A stretch of 64,000 nt of DNA, from contig CP140033.1 in the NCBI GenBank assembly GCA_039830015.1, positions 248,001-312,000 on the forward strand, in the 5' to 3' direction. The notes below the pieces were generated by a model. The model saw only the letters and a list, made by a program, of their open reading frames with translations. It had not been told where the DNA came from and did not search any database. Every line of letters starts with the position of its first letter. Position 1 is the first letter of the stretch. The stretch is from Buchnera aphidicola (Meitanaphis elongallis) (GTDB lineage: Bacteria; Pseudomonadota; Gammaproteobacteria; Enterobacterales; Enterobacteriaceae). This document shows, in pieces, positions 61,624 through 64,000 of the stretch. A program made the position numbers and the translations under genes.

Positions 61624-62883
61624 ATGTTTAACATTTTAAAAAGTATTAAAGAATATGATTCAGACTTATGGAAAATAATAAAAAAAGAAGAAATTCGTCA
61701 AGAAAATCATATTGAACTAATTGCTTCAGAAAATTATGCTAGTACATGTGTAATGGAAGCGCAGGGTTCTAAATTAACTAACAAGTATGCAGAAGGATAT
61801 CCAGAAAAAAGATATTATGGAGGTTGTGATTATGTAGATATGATAGAAAAATTAGCAATTAAACGTGCAAAAATTTTGTTTGATGCAGATTACGCTAATG
61901 TACAGCCCCATTCTGGGTCGCAAGCTAATTTTGCCGTGTATAGTGCTTTATTAAATCCAGGTGATACCATACTAGGTATGGATCTTTCTCATGGAGGGCA
62001 TTTAACACATGGATCTTCGGTAAATTTCTCAGGAAAGTTATATAAATCTATTTCTTACGGATTAGATAACTGTGGTAATATCAATTATTCTCAAATTGAA
62101 AAATTAGCTAATATTCATAAGCCAAAAATGATTATTGGAGGATTTTCTGCATATTCCGGAATATGTGATTGGAAGTTATTAAGAAAAATTGCAGATACAA
62201 TTAACGCGTATTTTTTCGTAGACATGGCTCATATTGCAGGTTTAGTAGCTACAAATTTATATCCAAGTCCACTGAAATACGCACATGTTGTAACTGCAAC
62301 TACACATAAAACTCTAGCTGGTCCTAGGGGAGGATTAATATTAGCAAAAGGAACTAACAATACGCTTTTTTATAACAAATTAAATTCTTCAGTGTTTCCT
62401 TGTTGTCAAGGAGGACCTCTAATGCATATCATTGCAGCTAAAGCGGTTGCATTAAAAGAAGCAATGGATCCTTCTTTTAAAAAATATCAAGAGCAAGTGA
62501 TAAAAAATGCTAAGCTTATGGTAAATATCTTCTTAAAACGCAAATATACAGTTGTTTCAGGGAAAACATTTAATCATTTACTACTATTAGATTTATCAAA
62601 TAAGAATTTAACTGGAAAGGAAGCAGAATCTGCATTAAACATAGCAAACATTATTGTAAACAAAAATAGTATACCTAATGACTCTATGAGCCCATTAGTT
62701 ACTTCTGGTATAAGAATAGGAACACCAGCTATCACTCGTAGAGGTTTAAAAGAAGAAGATGTATATAAACTATCCAATTGGATCAGCGACATATTAGATG
62801 ATATTAAAAATATTCATAATATTTTAAAAATAAAAAGAGAAATAGTAAATTTGTGTAAATTATTTCCTGTTTATAAATCTTAA
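61624..62883 (+). CDS. glyA: Serine hydroxymethyltransferase
   Basis: PLP enzyme interconverting serine and glycine and feeding one-carbon units to folate. The 419 residues compare with 417 in E. coli. The PLP lysine is Lys229 in [13 protein letters not shown], the same number as in E. coli; [25 protein letters not shown] and [10 protein letters not shown] are conserved. A strong GGTGGAGG ribosome-binding site precedes the ATG at 61624. A hairpin terminator follows. Confidence 0.97.
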   Translation: MFNILKSIKEYDSDLWKIIKKEEIRQENHIELIASENYASTCVMEAQGSKLTNKYAEGYPEKRYYGGCDYVDMIEKLAIKRAKILFDADYANVQPHSGSQANFAVYSALLNPGDTILGMDLSHGGHLTHGSSVNFSGKLYKSISYGLDNCGNINYSQIEKLANIHKPKMIIGGFSAYSGICDWKLLRKIADTINAYFFVDMAHIAGLVATNLYPSPLKYAHVVTATTHKTLAGPRGGLILAKGTNNTLFYNKLNSSVFPCCQGGPLMHIIAAKAVALKEAMDPSFKKYQEQVIKNAKLMVNIFLKRKYTVVSGKTFNHLLLLDLSNKNLTGKEAESALNIANIIVNKNSIPNDSMSPLVTSGIRIGTPAITRRGLKEEDVYKLSNWISDILDDIKNIHNILKIKREIVNLCKLFPVYKS

Positions 62884-62900
62884 TAAGATAATATAACAAT

Positions 62901-62929
62901 ATTATGCCATCTTTATTGGATGGTATAAT
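62901..62929. terminator. Hairpin between glyA and bioD
   Basis: ATTATGCCATC (62901-62911) pairs with GATGGTATAAT (62919-62929): 11 bp with one G-U pair and a 7-nt TTTATTG loop, 17 nt after the glyA stop. The symmetry suits a terminator for convergent glyA and bioD. Confidence 0.6.
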
Positions 62930-63010
62930 TTAATATATGTAAAAGTATAACTAGATGTTTATATTTCATTTTATCATGACGTAATTCATATGAGTTTATT
63001 TTTATATATA

Positions 63011-63676
63011 TTAAGGTAAAGTAATAGTTATTTCTGAATTATAAAAGTTTTTTAAACAATGAAAATATTTTACATAACCTAAAAATTTGGATCGTAAATA
63101 TTGCTTTAGTATAGCAATATGTTCGTCATCATATTTATTTTTAGGAAATGTATAGTTTGCGATCCAACCTGAAAATGATATACCTGCATCTAAAATAGCT
63201 TTTTGTGTTAAAATAGCATGATTAATACACCCCAATTTTATGCTCACTATTAAAATAGTATTTAATTTTTCTTTTATTACCCAATCTGCGAAAGTAACAC
63301 TATCTGAAAGTGGTGTATACCATCCTCCTGCGCCTTCTATTAATATGTAATTGGATTTCTTTTTTAGATTGTGTAATCCTGAGGATAACATGTTAGTACA
63401 AATAGGTATAGAATGTTTTTTACTTGCAATATGAGGACTAATTGGCTCAGGAAAAAAAAATGGATTAACTTCTTGATAAGTTAATTTAACAGTACTGAAA
63501 CGTTGTAACAAAATTGCATCATTATTTTTTTTGTGAAGATCATTAAATCCAGAGGCAACTGGTTTATAACCAGCAGTACGATATCCATAATTTTTCGCTA
63601 ATATTAATAATAATACGCTACAAATTGTTTTTCCTACATTAGTATCAGTTCCAGTGACAAACCAACAATTGTTCAT
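63011..63676 (-). CDS. bioD: Dethiobiotin synthetase
   Basis: ATP-dependent carboxylation closing the ureido ring of dethiobiotin. The 221 residues compare with 225 in E. coli. The P-loop is GTDTNVGKT near residue 8; YKPVASG, the EGAGGWYTPLSD block and the KLGCINHAILT segment are conserved. Its start overlaps the bioC stop by four bases (ATGA), as expected for the bioBFCD operon order of E. coli. Confidence 0.95.
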   Translation of the reverse strand: MNNCWFVTGTDTNVGKTICSVLLLILAKNYGYRTAGYKPVASGFNDLHKKNNDAILLQRFSTVKLTYQEVNPFFFPEPISPHIASKKHSIPICTNMLSSGLHNLKKKSNYILIEGAGGWYTPLSDSVTFADWVIKEKLNTILIVSIKLGCINHAILTQKAILDAGISFSGWIANYTFPKNKYDDEHIAILKQYLRSKFLGYVKYFHCLKNFYNSEITITLP

Positions 63677-64000
63677 AAATATATTACTCCAAATACTAAT
63701 TTATAACTTAATAAATATCCATTTCTATCATGAGGCCAAAATGTTTTTAATTGTTTTATTTTTTTTTGTGTAGTTATAACACGATTAGTTTTATTAACAC
63801 AATTAGCACCTACTCTCTTAATAGACATGATTGCTTCTAATACATTTGAAAAAGATAATGTAATCCAAATACTATCTATATTACTATTTTTTTGTTTACA
63901 TATAGATATAATTTCTTGCATAGATAAAAAATTGTTTACATGACAATAAGAATCTAGAGACGCCCACGCTTGTTTTAATTCAAATAATGACCCATCTGCC
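63673..64000 (-). CDS. bioC: Malonyl-ACP O-methyltransferase BioC, 3' part only
   Basis: Masks malonyl-ACP as its methyl ester to start pimeloyl synthesis for biotin. The frame is open to the window edge, so the N-terminal methyltransferase core lies outside. The visible ~108 residues match the E. coli C-terminus: GSLFELKQAWASLD (against GSLPELHQAWQAVD), VLEAIMSIKRVGAN (ALSAMRSLKGIGAT) and GYLLSYKLVFGVI (RYPLTYHLFLGVI). An internal Met at 63921 is not the start. It ends by overlapping bioD. Confidence 0.92.
   Translation of the reverse strand, partial: ADGSLFELKQAWASLDSYCHVNNFLSMQEIISICKQKNSNIDSIWITLSFSNVLEAIMSIKRVGANCVNKTNRVITTQKKIKQLKTFWPHDRNGYLLSYKLVFGVIYL

Overview
The window is a very AT-rich chromosomal segment of a reduced gammaproteobacterial genome. 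Every recognisable gene has a close Escherichia coli counterpart of nearly the same length, intergenic DNA is almost pure A+T, and several E. coli operons survive in skeleton form. This fits Buchnera aphidicola, the obligate aphid endosymbiont. From memory of published Buchnera genomes, the absence of bamA between uppS and fabZ and the bioC-bioD pair suggest the lineage of gall-forming aphids such as Baizongia pistaciae; that strain-level guess is inference.

Layout. 0.3-9.8 kb: degP, dapD and map, then the conserved run rpsB-tsf-pyrH-frr-dxr-uppS-fabZ. 9.9-20.6 kb: dnaE (lacking its C-terminal domain), proS, the flagellar export genes flhB-flhA, and argS. 20.6-25 kb: a truncated rRNA operon (boxA leader, 16S, tRNA-Ile, tRNA-Ala, no 23S/5S), then gloB, the divergent rnhA/dnaQ pair and tRNA-Asp, the same neighbours as E. 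coli rrnH. 25.3-33 kb: gpt, grpE, a decayed ratB, smpB, tadA, and on the minus strand lepA-lepB-rnc-era-acpS. 33.3-44.9 kb: mnmA-hflD-purB, mltE, fabI, rnb, ychE, lipB, lipA, pyrF, ribA. 44.9-46.2 kb holds no recognisable gene. 46.2-54.2 kb: on the minus strand trpD-trpCF-trpB-trpA followed by yciC-yciB-yciA-cls. 54.5-64 kb: an EamA transporter, a decayed sohB, suhB, rlmN, ispG, hisS, glyA, bioD, and bioC running off the right edge.

How the genes work together. Most of the content is information processing: translation factors, three aminoacyl-tRNA synthetases, tRNA and rRNA modification, replication, and RNA processing by RNase III, RNase II and RNase H. To this is added provisioning of the host and self: tryptophan from trpDCBA, diaminopimelate/lysine from dapD, isoprenoid precursors from dxr, ispG and uppS, biotin from bioC and bioD, lipoate from lipA and lipB, riboflavin from ribA, and UMP from pyrF and pyrH. 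Outer-membrane and LPS genes normally found between uppS and dnaE are gone.

The main signals beyond routine annotation are these: a 101-nt near-perfect hairpin between trpA and the yciC ribosome-binding site; a SuhB that has lost its metal-binding residues although a boxA-bearing rRNA leader is present; two newly read gene corpses (sohB and ratB), one decaying largely through A-tract changes; a DnaE cut precisely after its OB fold; an A9 tract that hides a better signal peptide for MltE; and a 20-bp processing stem that encloses pre-16S rRNA. I found no CRISPR array, insertion sequence, prophage or defence system.
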